In this document: piece after piece, positions 56,507 through 64,000 of the stretch | Numbering within the stretch: position 1 is the stretch's first letter | Layout of the letters: each line of letters begins with the position of its first letter | Source: JAHBNG01 sp039028975 | GTDB lineage: Bacteria; Chloroflexota; Anaerolineae; Caldilineales; Caldilineaceae | Assembly: GCA_039028975.1 (NCBI GenBank) | Contig: JBCCHB010000001.1 | Coordinates: forward strand, 192,181-256,180 | Reading direction: 5' to 3' | Length of the DNA stretch: 64,000 nt | The notes under the pieces: generated by a model | What the model saw: the letters and a program-made list of their open reading frames with translations, nothing else | What the model was told of the DNA's origin: nothing | Database searches by the model: none | Program-made: the position numbers and the translations under genes

Positions 56507-57682
56507 ATGAAAATATCAAACATTGAAACATTTATTGTTGATGCAGGATGGCGCCCTTGGATATTTGTCAAAGTTGAAACAGACGAAGGGATTACGGGCT
56601 ATGGTGAATGCAGCGACGGAAAAGCACCCACTGGCGTGGTTGGGACCATTGCGGATCTGAAGCCCCTTCTCATTGGAAAAGACCCGCGCCCGTATGAAAT
56701 GCGATTTTGGGATATGATTCGGGGAACGAGGCAGAGTCCTGGGGGCATTGCCGCCAAAGCCATTGCGGGGGTAGAGCTAGCCCTCATTGACATCAAGGCC
56801 AAAGCCCTGGGCATCTCTGTTGTTGAGCTATTTGGTGGCCCCACCCGCGATGATGTGCGCGTCTACTGGTCCCATTGCGGGACTAGCCGTATCCGGGCGC
56901 ATGAGCTGATTGGTGTGCCGCCACTGCACTCAATGGACGATGTGGCTGCCTTGGGTCGCGAGGTGGTCAGTAGAGGCTTTACGGCCCTCAAAACCAATAT
57001 CCTGATCCCAGGCGATCCTGGCTCGGTTGGTGGCCACGGCTTTGGCATCGGGCCAGGGACAACCGACCAAACTGTCAGCCGTCAACTACTCCGCCATATA
57101 GAAACCCTCATTGGGACATTGCGAGATGCTGTTGGTCCAGATGTTGATATCAACCTTGATCTCAACTTCAACTTCAAGCCAGAAGCCTGTATGCGAATTG
57201 CCAAAGTGTTGGAACAGTTTGATCTGCTGTGGCTGGAGATTGATATGTATGCGCCCGATGCCATCCGTCAAATCAAAGAGTCAACGTCCACCAAAATTTG
57301 CACGGGCGAGAATCTCTTCTACATGCGCGATTACATCCCCTACTTTGACCAGCGTGCCGCGGATGTATTTATGATCGATGTGCCCTGGAATGGATTTGCC
57401 CAAAGCAAGAAGATTGGCGATCTGGCCGAAGTGTACCAGCTAAATGTTGCGCCTCATAACTACTACAGCCATATGTCAACGTTTATCAGCGCCTGCCTCT
57501 GCGCCACACTACCCAATGTTCGCATCATGGAAATTGATATCGACGACGTGCCGTGGAAAGATGAACTGACCACCACTGTTCCTGAGATTGTTGACGGACA
57601 CATGAAAGTCCCCACGGCACTTGGTTGGGGTACGGATCTCAATGAAGAAGTAGTGCGCGCACACGCTTGGGATAATCGGTAG
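56507..57682 (+). CDS. Mandelate racemase/muconate lactonizing enzyme family protein (sugar-acid dehydratase type)
   Basis: 391 residues from MKISNIETFIVDAGWRPWIF. The capping domain has TDEGITGYGECSDGKAPTGV. In the barrel, FTALKTNI carries the first Lys region; metal ligands are seen as DINLDLNFNF (Asp), LLWLEIDMY (Glu) and ICTGENLFY (Glu). The acid/base end shows FMIDVPWNG (Asp) and NVAPHNYYSHM (His). These features fit dehydratases of sugar acids such as galactonate or gluconate. It follows the ABC importer, so the imported compound may be its substrate or precursor (inference). It is only distantly similar to the relative at 19017. Confidence 0.9.
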   Translation: MKISNIETFIVDAGWRPWIFVKVETDEGITGYGECSDGKAPTGVVGTIADLKPLLIGKDPRPYEMRFWDMIRGTRQSPGGIAAKAIAGVELALIDIKAKALGISVVELFGGPTRDDVRVYWSHCGTSRIRAHELIGVPPLHSMDDVAALGREVVSRGFTALKTNILIPGDPGSVGGHGFGIGPGTTDQTVSRQLLRHIETLIGTLRDAVGPDVDINLDLNFNFKPEACMRIAKVLEQFDLLWLEIDMYAPDAIRQIKESTSTKICTGENLFYMRDYIPYFDQRAADVFMIDVPWNGFAQSKKIGDLAEVYQLNVAPHNYYSHMSTFISACLCATLPNVRIMEIDIDDVPWKDELTTTVPEIVDGHMKVPTALGWGTDLNEEVVRAHAWDNR

Positions 57683-57709
57683 CCTCGCCGATGTTCGGGA
57701 CAAGCCACA

Positions 57710-58450
57710 ATGAACATTGAAGCTACGTCCACAACGCTGCTTCAGGGTTTGCGGAAATTAGGTGTCGTGCCAGGAGATGTACTGTTTGTGCATTCATCCT
57801 TCAAGAGCCTTGGTCCGGTGGAAGGTGGAGCAGAGGCCGTGATCAGCGCCCTCGAAAATGCAGTCGGACCAGAGGGACTCCTGCTGATGCCATCCTTCAA
57901 TCTGGTGGATCGGGACAAGCGAGCGGAATGCTGGAACATTCGAGAGACACCCTCTACGGTCGGGTGGATCACGGAGGTCTTTCGTCGGATGCCGAGTACC
58001 CATCGATCTGATCACTACTCTCACTCTGTGGCGGCACGTGGCAAAGATGCAAAGGCATTCGTCGCTGACCATCTCAGCCAGGAAGGGTATGGCTCTCCGT
58101 GGGACCTTGCACCGTGGGGTAAGACCTTTGGCGAATGCTCCCCAATGGTTCAGGCTTACAAGCGAAGCGGGAAACTATTGATGCTTGGCGTCGATTACTT
58201 CACGTCGACCTACATTCATTTTGTCGAAGTCATCTACTGGCACAGGTTATTGGCGCAGAATCCCGCAGCCGCATTTCCGCGCCTGGACCGATTGATTCTG
58301 GGTGAGTTCTGGGACCGGACGGGACAGCTGCAACGTGGCTATATCAATGAGGCTCCGTGTCGACTATTTGGAATTCAGCCGTATGTTGATGGTTTAGTTC
58401 AAGAGGTTGAGTGCAACCCCGAACCATACATGATTAGGAATCGGAATTAA
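57710..58450 (+). CDS. AAC(3) family N-acetyltransferase-like protein
   Basis: A 246-residue protein. The N-terminus LRKLGVVPGDVLFVHSSFKS and GGAEAVISALENAVGPEGLL are typical of aminoglycoside 3-N-acetyltransferases. MPSFNLVDRDKRAECWN, RETPSTVGWITEVFRRMP and RSDHYSHSVAARGKDA match the acetyl-CoA and catalytic region, and GKLLMLGVDYFTSTYIHFVE is the second core block. Environmental relatives often act on other amino sugars, so drug resistance is not implied. It starts 27 bases after the enolase-family gene and is probably in the same operon. Confidence 0.85.
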   Translation: MNIEATSTTLLQGLRKLGVVPGDVLFVHSSFKSLGPVEGGAEAVISALENAVGPEGLLLMPSFNLVDRDKRAECWNIRETPSTVGWITEVFRRMPSTHRSDHYSHSVAARGKDAKAFVADHLSQEGYGSPWDLAPWGKTFGECSPMVQAYKRSGKLLMLGVDYFTSTYIHFVEVIYWHRLLAQNPAAAFPRLDRLILGEFWDRTGQLQRGYINEAPCRLFGIQPYVDGLVQEVECNPEPYMIRNRN

Positions 58451-58716
58451 ATAACTTGTGCATAAGATCTCTCAATCCTTCGAGATGACATGCCCAACTT
58501 ATTTAATGCTCATTCCTTAAGGGGCTGTCCTAGCTGCTGCGGGACTTGCGAAGGCAGGATAATGACATCGTCCACAGTGAGCAGGTCAAACTTGCCCCCA
58601 AACTGAGACGCTCCCCGTCTCAAGCCTTCGAGTGTAGCTCCTCATTGACTGTGATATAATACAGAGAGAATAACTTTCTCTCGATTCGCTTATAAATTAA
58701 CATCAAGGAGACAGCA

Positions 58717-59205
58717 ATGAGTGAAGTGACTGTACTCGTCGATGAAGAAGAGGAGTTCGATGATAGGGGGTCGTATAATCATTCTCTTGTTCAAGGTAAC
58801 CTGACCCATTTAATCAAACTGCACAGTGATTACTCAGCTCTGGTAGAGGTTAGCTTGGATACCAGCGATCTGGATAAATCACAGTTTCCAAATATTAAGA
58901 ATGAACTCATTCCTGATGTTTGCGCTTACCCCCGCCGTCCAGTTGCGGTTAGGGACATTCTTGTGATGAAAGAGATGCCCAAATTCGTAATTGAAGTCAT
59001 CTCACCGCGCCAGGGTTCATTTAGTATCATCGAGAAATTCCAAGCTTACTTTGCCATGGGAATCAAATCCTGCTGGCTCGTCGATCCAGTTACAACTGTT
59101 ATCAGTGTGTATTACCCAAATCAACCCCCACGCACATTTGCGTCCGGTGAAGTTGTTGACGAGATCGCCGACATAAAGATTCCTCTTGCAGAAGCTTTTG
59201 AATAG
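58717..59205 (+). CDS. Uma2 family endonuclease-like protein (DUF820)
   Basis: A 162-residue protein with caaggag eight bases before the ATG. The PD-(D/E)xK-type core is visible: IPDVCAYP (Asp), PKFVIEVISPRQG (Glu) and the following YFAMGIKSCWLVDPVTTVIS, the normal Uma2 pattern. Such proteins are very abundant in Chloroflexi and cyanobacteria; biological role is unclear. A tataat at 58655-58660 may belong to its promoter. Confidence 0.88.
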   Translation: MSEVTVLVDEEEEFDDRGSYNHSLVQGNLTHLIKLHSDYSALVEVSLDTSDLDKSQFPNIKNELIPDVCAYPRRPVAVRDILVMKEMPKFVIEVISPRQGSFSIIEKFQAYFAMGIKSCWLVDPVTTVISVYYPNQPPRTFASGEVVDEIADIKIPLAEAFE

Positions 59206-59250
59206 ATCTCCTTCCCAATCCATCCCGTCCGTTCAGAAAGGCGATTCCCA

Positions 59251-60033
59251 ATGGTTGATCTCGAACTAAAACTGGCTGAACTAAGGATCAACGGCTATGT
59301 GCTTTTTGAGAACCTGATCCCCATTGAAAAAGTTGACCGCATCCGCGAAGCATTTCTCCCCCTTTTGGAAACTGTAAAAGCTCGTCACGACCCCGTTGAA
59401 TCTGGCGATATTCGCACTGGGCGAGGTCGGCTGCAGCACGCCAACCGCTACACGGTGGAAGTGCCTTGGGAGCCACCTTTTTCCGATCCCGCCATCTATG
59501 AGAATCCTGCTCTATTGGCCTTTCTGGACCAGTATTGGGGATCGGACGATTATCATATCACCTGCTATTCTTCTAACAATCCTTATCCAGGCAGTACATA
59601 CCAGCATTGGCACCTGGATGCTGGTATTACGCGAGCGCTCCCCAACGTCAGCTTGCAAACGTGCCCCCATTTCGGCATCAAATTTCCGTTAGTCGATACC
59701 TTTGAAGAGAACGGCAGCTTTGAAATTCTCCCCTGCACCCAATACATCGCCAACCCAGTGTTGGAATCTCAGTTCGACGAAATTCTTGAGAATGGCGACT
59801 TTCCCTCAAAGCAGCGGCTCAATATGGAACGGGGAACGCTCTGGATTCAGGATCCACGTGCCATACACCGCGGCACCCCTAACCACTCTGATCATCCACG
59901 CCCGGAATTGGTCATCTGTTACTCGCGGCCCTGGTTCGCAGTTAATCGGCACATCGAAATGACGCAAGCGGAATTTGATAAGCTATCCGAACGGGGTAAG
60001 GGGCTGCTTAGGCGGTGTCGGATTGTCGATTAG
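59251..60033 (+). CDS. Phytanoyl-CoA dioxygenase (PhyH) family protein
   Basis: A 260-residue protein. LAELRINGYVLFENLIPIEK and VDRIREAFLPLLE form the usual N-terminus. The iron-binding HxD is in YQHWHLDAG near residue 120, and the distal His with the 2-oxoglutarate Arg is in AIHRGTPNHSDHPRPELVIC near 205-225. The enzyme is an Fe(II)/2-oxoglutarate dioxygenase hydroxylating an unknown substrate. It is followed at 17 bases by the kinase-like gene, likely the same operon. Confidence 0.9.
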   Translation: MVDLELKLAELRINGYVLFENLIPIEKVDRIREAFLPLLETVKARHDPVESGDIRTGRGRLQHANRYTVEVPWEPPFSDPAIYENPALLAFLDQYWGSDDYHITCYSSNNPYPGSTYQHWHLDAGITRALPNVSLQTCPHFGIKFPLVDTFEENGSFEILPCTQYIANPVLESQFDEILENGDFPSKQRLNMERGTLWIQDPRAIHRGTPNHSDHPRPELVICYSRPWFAVNRHIEMTQAEFDKLSERGKGLLRRCRIVD

Positions 60034-60050
60034 GCCACTAATTCTTTGAA

Positions 60051-61124
60051 ATGTCAGAATTGAAAACAGCACCAGCTCAAATCACTCCTCAGTGGCTGAC
60101 TGATACGCTCCGTCGCAACGGGCATTTATCCCAAGGCAAGGTAGTTTCAGTCGACATTAAGGAGGCGCACAAGCACCATTTTGCGCTGGCAGTGACATAT
60201 TCGGCTGATGTACCCAATTCCCCTCCCCAGGATCTGATTCTGAAGTGGTATAGCGGCGATTATCCGTATGGTCTGCAAGAGGCTTTATTCTTTGATCAGA
60301 TTGCGCCAGCCATGTCCTCACCGCCGCTGCCTACCTGTTATGCTGCGAAGGCGGATTGGGCGAACAAACAAGCGTACATTTTGTTAGAAGATCTCTCCGC
60401 CACCCACTATGTTGCACAATCCCCATATGACGATTTAAGCATGGAGATCTTTGAGCAAGTCGTGGATGCATATGCGGAGATTCATGCATATTGGTGGGAG
60501 CATCCACGGATCAACCAGCGAGACATTCTGCGTGCAGTCGGCGTTGGCATTGCGCATGAAGCAATATCGCCAGAGACGATCCGCCACAATCAGCAGTACT
60601 TTGGCGAAACCGCGTTACCGAAGCGGATTGATCAATTCGCAGCCCAGTTTTCGAGGGAGCAGCAAAAACTTTGCCAGAGAGTGATTGCATCATGGGCGGA
60701 CTTATTCATCCACCGGATAGCGAGCGGGAAAGGGCTTACCCTAATTCAGGGTGATGCGCAATTGGGAAACGTCCTGCTGCCTCGCAATCCGCAGCGTGAT
60801 CGGACTATCATTATTGATTGGGAAGGGTGTATCCGGGGAGTGGGGGTATGGGATCTTGCTCGCACATTGATTCAGACTGAGTTCTCTTCACCTGTTAGAC
60901 AAAAACTCGAGCGGGCTTTGCTAACGCGGTACCAGGCTCGGCTTGCAGAACAAGGCATTTGTTATAGTATTGAGGATTGTTACGCAGATTATCGACTAAG
61001 TGTGATTGCCAACATTCCTCATGCATTGTCATATGAGGGTTATAGCTATCTAGAATCCGCAATACGAGCATTTAGAGACTGGAATTGCGAAAAGCTGTTG
61101 GATGATGACATTTATATCACGTAA
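60051..61124 (+). CDS. Phosphotransferase-fold kinase (EcKL/APH-like)
   Basis: A 357-residue protein. ITPQWLTDTLRRNGHLSQGK and QDLILKWYSGDYPYG are typical of ecdysteroid-kinase-like/APH proteins. AYILLEDLSATHYVAQ precedes the C-lobe. The catalytic loop LTLIQGDAQLGNVLLPRN near residue 235 has Gln in place of the usual His, keeping Asp and Asn, and TIIIDWEGCIRGVGVWDLAR carries the metal Asp. It is expected to phosphorylate a hydroxyl of a small molecule, perhaps made by the dioxygenase upstream (inference). Confidence 0.8.
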   Translation: MSELKTAPAQITPQWLTDTLRRNGHLSQGKVVSVDIKEAHKHHFALAVTYSADVPNSPPQDLILKWYSGDYPYGLQEALFFDQIAPAMSSPPLPTCYAAKADWANKQAYILLEDLSATHYVAQSPYDDLSMEIFEQVVDAYAEIHAYWWEHPRINQRDILRAVGVGIAHEAISPETIRHNQQYFGETALPKRIDQFAAQFSREQQKLCQRVIASWADLFIHRIASGKGLTLIQGDAQLGNVLLPRNPQRDRTIIIDWEGCIRGVGVWDLARTLIQTEFSSPVRQKLERALLTRYQARLAEQGICYSIEDCYADYRLSVIANIPHALSYEGYSYLESAIRAFRDWNCEKLLDDDIYIT

Positions 61125-61135
61125 AGGAGAAACCT

Positions 61136-61999
61136 ATGGCTTTTGGAACAGGAAAATATAGCTACGAAGTAGAAGTGGGTTGGGGGCAACTGCCCGATGG
61201 TTGGCACTTTGGCTGGATTCCGGCTGTGGCCTGTGACTCTAAAGACAATGTTTATGTTTACTCGCGCAGCGATCATCCCCTTGTCATCTTTGATCGCGAA
61301 GGCAACTTTCTCGACTCCTGGGGCGACGATGTTCTGGAAGACGCCCACGGTATCTATATCGATGACGAGGATAACGTTTGGTGCATAGAGCGCGAAACCC
61401 ACTGTATCCACAAATTTAACAAGAACGGCGAGCTGGTCATGACCATCGGAACGCCTGGACAGCAAGGCGCAAACGATGGCGATCCCTTCCGCCTGCCAAC
61501 GGATCTGGTAGTGGCATCATCGGGTGAACTCTTTATCTCCGACGGCTACGGGAACGCGCGGGTTCACAAATATTCGGCTGATGGTCAGTTGCTCCACTCC
61601 TGGGGGACATGGGGGAGCGGACCCAGCCAGTTCGAGCTATCCCACTGCGTACGCCAGGACAAGCACGGCCGGCTCTGGGTCTGTGACCGGACCAACAACC
61701 GCATCCAGCTCTTTGATACGGACGGCAATTATTTGGAAGAACGCACGAGCCTCAAGCATCCGGATACCATTCACTTTGATCCAGATGATGATGTCGTTTA
61801 TGTGGCCGAGTTGGATCAGCAGGTTAGCATCTACACATTAGATGGTGAGCTATTGTCGCAATGGGGTGGTGCTGTGAAGAGTGAGAAACCAGGCGAGTTT
61901 CTGGCCTGTCCCCACGGCATTTGGGCTGATACGCGGGGCGATCTCTATGTGGGGCAAGTGCAGGCGGATGACCAGCTACAAAAGTTTGTGCGAGTTTGA
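61136..61999 (+). CDS. NHL-repeat six-bladed beta-propeller protein
   Basis: A 287-residue protein with aaaggag before the ATG, 11 bases after the kinase gene. Repeats such as VACDSKDNVYVYSRSDHPLV, DAHGIYIDDEDNVWCIERET, LPTDLVVASSGELFISDGYG and CVRQDKHGRLWVCDRTNNRI define NHL blades, like those in peptidyl-alpha-hydroxyglycine amidating lyase. No signal peptide is seen. It may be a lyase or lactonase, or a binding protein; the sequence does not settle this. Confidence 0.85.
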   Translation: MAFGTGKYSYEVEVGWGQLPDGWHFGWIPAVACDSKDNVYVYSRSDHPLVIFDREGNFLDSWGDDVLEDAHGIYIDDEDNVWCIERETHCIHKFNKNGELVMTIGTPGQQGANDGDPFRLPTDLVVASSGELFISDGYGNARVHKYSADGQLLHSWGTWGSGPSQFELSHCVRQDKHGRLWVCDRTNNRIQLFDTDGNYLEERTSLKHPDTIHFDPDDDVVYVAELDQQVSIYTLDGELLSQWGGAVKSEKPGEFLACPHGIWADTRGDLYVGQVQADDQLQKFVRV

Positions 62000-62010
62000 T
62001 CGAGACCCAA

Positions 62011-62631
62011 TCAGGCATCCGACTCCAATAGCCCAAGCAGAACAGCCAATAGGTCAGCCAAGCCTGTTGGTGCGACATAATTGTTTGAATCACGAGTGAT
62101 TGTTTTGGTGTCCGCATTGAGAAAGCCAAATCGCCAAAACTCACCGGTAGTCACGATGCCATACAGTTCTTGCATGCTCAGATTTTCCGCTGTGGCAATC
62201 AACTCTACGGAAAGTTGGCGAAATCCGCGTTCCATCTCGTCATTTTTGGCTTCAACAACGATGATACGTTCATGCCCACGAAGCAGGTAGTCAATATTAC
62301 CACGCAAGCGTTCTGATGTAACCGAATGCTCGACATCGATGTGAGCATCTGAGTACTCTAATAATCCAGATAATACGTGAGACGCCAGGAATTCACGGCG
62401 CGCCGTCTCGGAGTCCATACCGACACGCTCCATATGTAGGTACAAGCGTCTTTGCAGTTGACTGACGGCGATTTCATCGATAGGAGACCGTGGCAAATCA
62501 ATGATATCGTTGCGCAGTTCGTACCCAAATGCGGCGAGAATATCGCGTGTTGAGCCAGGCAATTCGAATATTTCTGAAAAGGTGTATTGCTTATCTGGGT
62601 CGATTTTGCTTTGTGGCTGTTTTGTGATCAT
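62011..62631 (-). CDS. Putative PD-(D/E)xK nuclease-fold protein
   Basis: A 206-residue protein. The segment RGNIDYLLRGHERIIVVEAK (residues about 115-135) fits the nuclease core with Asp, then E-x-K after a strand, followed by NDEMERGFRQLSVELIA, where a Gln after the core is also usual. The N-terminal third is helical (RLYLHMERVGMDSETARREF). It does not belong to a family that I can name. It is convergent with the NHL gene and about 220 bases from the divergent SDR gene. Confidence 0.65.
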   Translation of the reverse strand: MITKQPQSKIDPDKQYTFSEIFELPGSTRDILAAFGYELRNDIIDLPRSPIDEIAVSQLQRRLYLHMERVGMDSETARREFLASHVLSGLLEYSDAHIDVEHSVTSERLRGNIDYLLRGHERIIVVEAKNDEMERGFRQLSVELIATAENLSMQELYGIVTTGEFWRFGFLNADTKTITRDSNNYVAPTGLADLLAVLLGLLESDA

Positions 62632-62738
62632 AATTTTCTTGAACCAAAGCTGAAGAAATTCAGACTAAGCTCAGCAAACGGATACCATTATACCATAGCG
62701 TCGCTTCGGTTCACCATACGAAGAGAATGTCACAGGAG

Positions 62739-62762
62739 CATTTCAAGCCACATTTCAAGCCA
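62739..62762. repeat. Perfect 12-bp tandem duplication
   Basis: The unit catttcaagcca occurs twice in direct tandem within the divergent intergenic region before 62849. It could be an operator half-site pair or a slippage product; nothing else supports a function. Confidence 0.4.
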
Positions 62763-62848
62763 CATTGTACAAGAGTTGATGGTAGGGGCATATGGGATTT
62801 ACGGCCGTTGGCGACGTTAGATACATTGGAACTGGATGAGGAAATAAC

Positions 62849-63709
62849 ATGAAACAAGCAGACCCAACCTCGTATTATAATCTGAATGGTCAGATCGCAG
62901 TTGTCACAGGCGCGGCCCAAGGATTAGGTCTGGCTATGGCCGAGCAGCTCGCCAGCATGGGGGCAACGGTGATCATCGCCGATCTGCAACTGAAGAAGGC
63001 CCAACAGCAGGCAGATCAACTTCAGGCACAGGGGCTTCAAGTGCAGGCCGCTCAGCTCGACATCACCGATAGTACAGGGGTGAACGAGTTTTTTAACAGC
63101 GTCGCGGATAAGCATGGCCACCTAGACATCCTGGTCAACAATGCCGGTACCGGCCAAACGGTAACGCCCACCGTCGAATTGAGCGACGCAGAATGGCATC
63201 GGGTACTCAATGCCACATTGACCGGCGCGTTTTACTGCTGCCGTGCCGCGGGTGCCATCATGGAGCGTCAGGAGTCGGGCTGCATTGTCAACATTTCCTC
63301 GATCAACGGTCAGAACCCGGCGGCACTCGTAGCGGCCTATAACGTTGCTAAGGCTGGCGTCATTAGCTTGACCGAGACGCTCGCTTTGGAACTGGCAGCG
63401 TACGGCGTGCGCGTCAACGCGATCTGTCCTGGACCGGTCTATACAGCCTTTAACCAATCGGTCATGGCCCAGCGTAGCCAAAGCCTCAACCTTAGCGAAG
63501 ATGAGATGATCGAACGCGTGCGGGGCAGTATTCCCTTGGGCCGCTGGGGAGAGTCGTTGGATATTGCCCAAGGCGTCGCCTTTTTGTGCAGTCCCGCGGC
63601 CTCATGGATTACGGGCGAGGTCTTGAGGGTCAGCGGCGGCCTGACGGGGGTCTCTGCTGCACCACCAAAGCGGCAGAGAGCCGGTAGCGCAGATGCGGGA
63701 GCTAAATGA
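62849..63709 (+). CDS. Short-chain dehydrogenase/reductase
   Basis: A 286-residue protein. Motifs: VVTGAAQGLGLAMAEQL near 18-34, NNAGTG near 97, ISSINGQN near 150 and YNVAKAGV near 165 (YxxxK). CPGPVYTAFNQ and SWITGEVLRVSGGLTGV are the usual C-terminal parts. The last 20 residues (Ala/Arg-rich) extend beyond the family. Its stop overlaps the next ATG (ATGA), so the two genes are coupled. Confidence 0.92.
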   Translation: MKQADPTSYYNLNGQIAVVTGAAQGLGLAMAEQLASMGATVIIADLQLKKAQQQADQLQAQGLQVQAAQLDITDSTGVNEFFNSVADKHGHLDILVNNAGTGQTVTPTVELSDAEWHRVLNATLTGAFYCCRAAGAIMERQESGCIVNISSINGQNPAALVAAYNVAKAGVISLTETLALELAAYGVRVNAICPGPVYTAFNQSVMAQRSQSLNLSEDEMIERVRGSIPLGRWGESLDIAQGVAFLCSPAASWITGEVLRVSGGLTGVSAAPPKRQRAGSADAGAK

Positions 63710-64000
63710 TGGCAAAGAGTTTCACGCGCCATGCCGCGAATCCCATAATCCCCGTCATCCCCAATACCTGGCGCAATTACGTGACGGCCAATGTCGATAT
63801 CCTGCAAGTTCAAGATGAGTGGCGGCTCTACTTTCGGGGCAACGGCAAACATGAGAATGGGTTGTTGTCACGAAGTATTCGCCAAGAAATGGCGGTCATG
63901 TTTAGCGTGTTCAAGCTGAAGGACCATAAAGAAAAGAGTGAGACAGCTCTGGTCATTAGGGAAAGCGCCGATTTCATCGGATTTGGCACGAAAATGCCCG
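63706..64000 (+). CDS. Glycoside hydrolase (GH43/GH130-like five-bladed propeller), N-terminal part
   Basis: The frame opens at ATGATG (63706/63709), overlaps the preceding SDR stop, and runs off the right edge, so only the first 98 residues are visible. NPIIPVIPNTWRNYVTANVD followed by WRLYFRGNG is typical of GH43/GH130-like five-bladed propellers that act on arabinosides, xylosides or mannosides. The catalytic residues lie mostly outside the window. Coupling with the SDR suggests a common sugar-degradation role. Confidence 0.7.
   Translation, partial: MMAKSFTRHAANPIIPVIPNTWRNYVTANVDILQVQDEWRLYFRGNGKHENGLLSRSIRQEMAVMFSVFKLKDHKEKSETALVIRESADFIGFGTKMP

Noticed and set aside
57710..58450. Antibiotic resistance determinant (aminoglycoside acetyltransferase)
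   Set aside because: The fold fits AAC(3), but context is a sugar-acid operon and environmental relatives are seldom resistance genes; drug resistance cannot be inferred.
58510..58641. Minus-strand protein-like stretch GKFDLLTVDDVIILPSQVPQ, possibly an antitoxin remnant
   Set aside because: Only about 43 residues without a start codon, preceded by a stop; no partner toxin gene is evident.

Overview
The window reads as a chromosomal segment of a free-living, probably filamentous or biofilm-forming bacterium of the Chloroflexota (an Anaerolineae/Caldilinea-like lineage is my best guess, by inference). Reasons: a SARP/BTAD-NB-ARC-WD40 regulator, several very large FG-GAP, LamG and thrombospondin-type-3 surface proteins, an F420-type LLM oxidoreductase, many PhyH, SDR, Gfo/Idh and enolase-superfamily genes, and abundant small palindromic repeats. 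No rRNA, tRNA, CRISPR array or intact transposase was recognised.

Layout. (1) 1-10256, minus: the N-terminal 3,418 residues of a giant cell-surface protein whose frame runs off the left edge. (2) 10670-15241: a 1,523-residue BTAD-NB-ARC-WD40 regulator with mobile palindromes inside its coding sequence. (3) 15366-22443: a kinase-like phosphotransferase and a carbohydrate-acid catabolism cluster (Zn-dependent dehydrogenase, Gfo/Idh, enolase superfamily, double GNAT, agarase-like TIM barrel). (4) 22444-26957: a patchwork of transporter, LLM oxidoreductase, GFA and GNAT genes with PhyH and sulfatase fragments. (5) 26958-31645: two tandem kinase-fold paralogs followed by a membrane protein made of a degenerate PP2C domain, LysM and DUF11-like domains. 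(6) 31756-33320: a D12-class adenine methylase with DPPN instead of DPPY, then three palindromic elements. (7) 33321-36644: a sortilin-like Asp-box propeller. (8) 48062 down to 36943, minus: an apparent three-gene unit of EAD-trypsin, FG-GAP/metzincin protease, and EAD-nSTAND-TM-WD40. (9) 48782-50564: aminotransferase and RCC1 pseudogenes. (10) 50582-64000: a second catabolic and uptake region with a 2-hydroxyacid dehydrogenase, SDRs, a family-5 ABC importer without ATPases, enolase superfamily, AAC(3)-like, Uma2, PhyH, EcKL-like kinase, NHL propeller, a PD-(D/E)xK protein and a partial glycosidase.

The most interesting locus is (8). Two proteins share an N-terminal helical module resembling the death-like effector-associated domains of bacterial conflict systems. 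One carries a trypsin-like protease with an intact triad and the other a STAND NTPase with a WD40 sensor. Between them, on the same strand, lies a secreted metzincin. I infer a candidate sensor-adaptor-protease immunity or programmed-death module. Also notable are two families of roughly 85-bp palindromes. One copy is translated in frame inside the WD40 regulator, another supplies the last three codons and stop of the metzincin gene, and the stems show compensatory changes.
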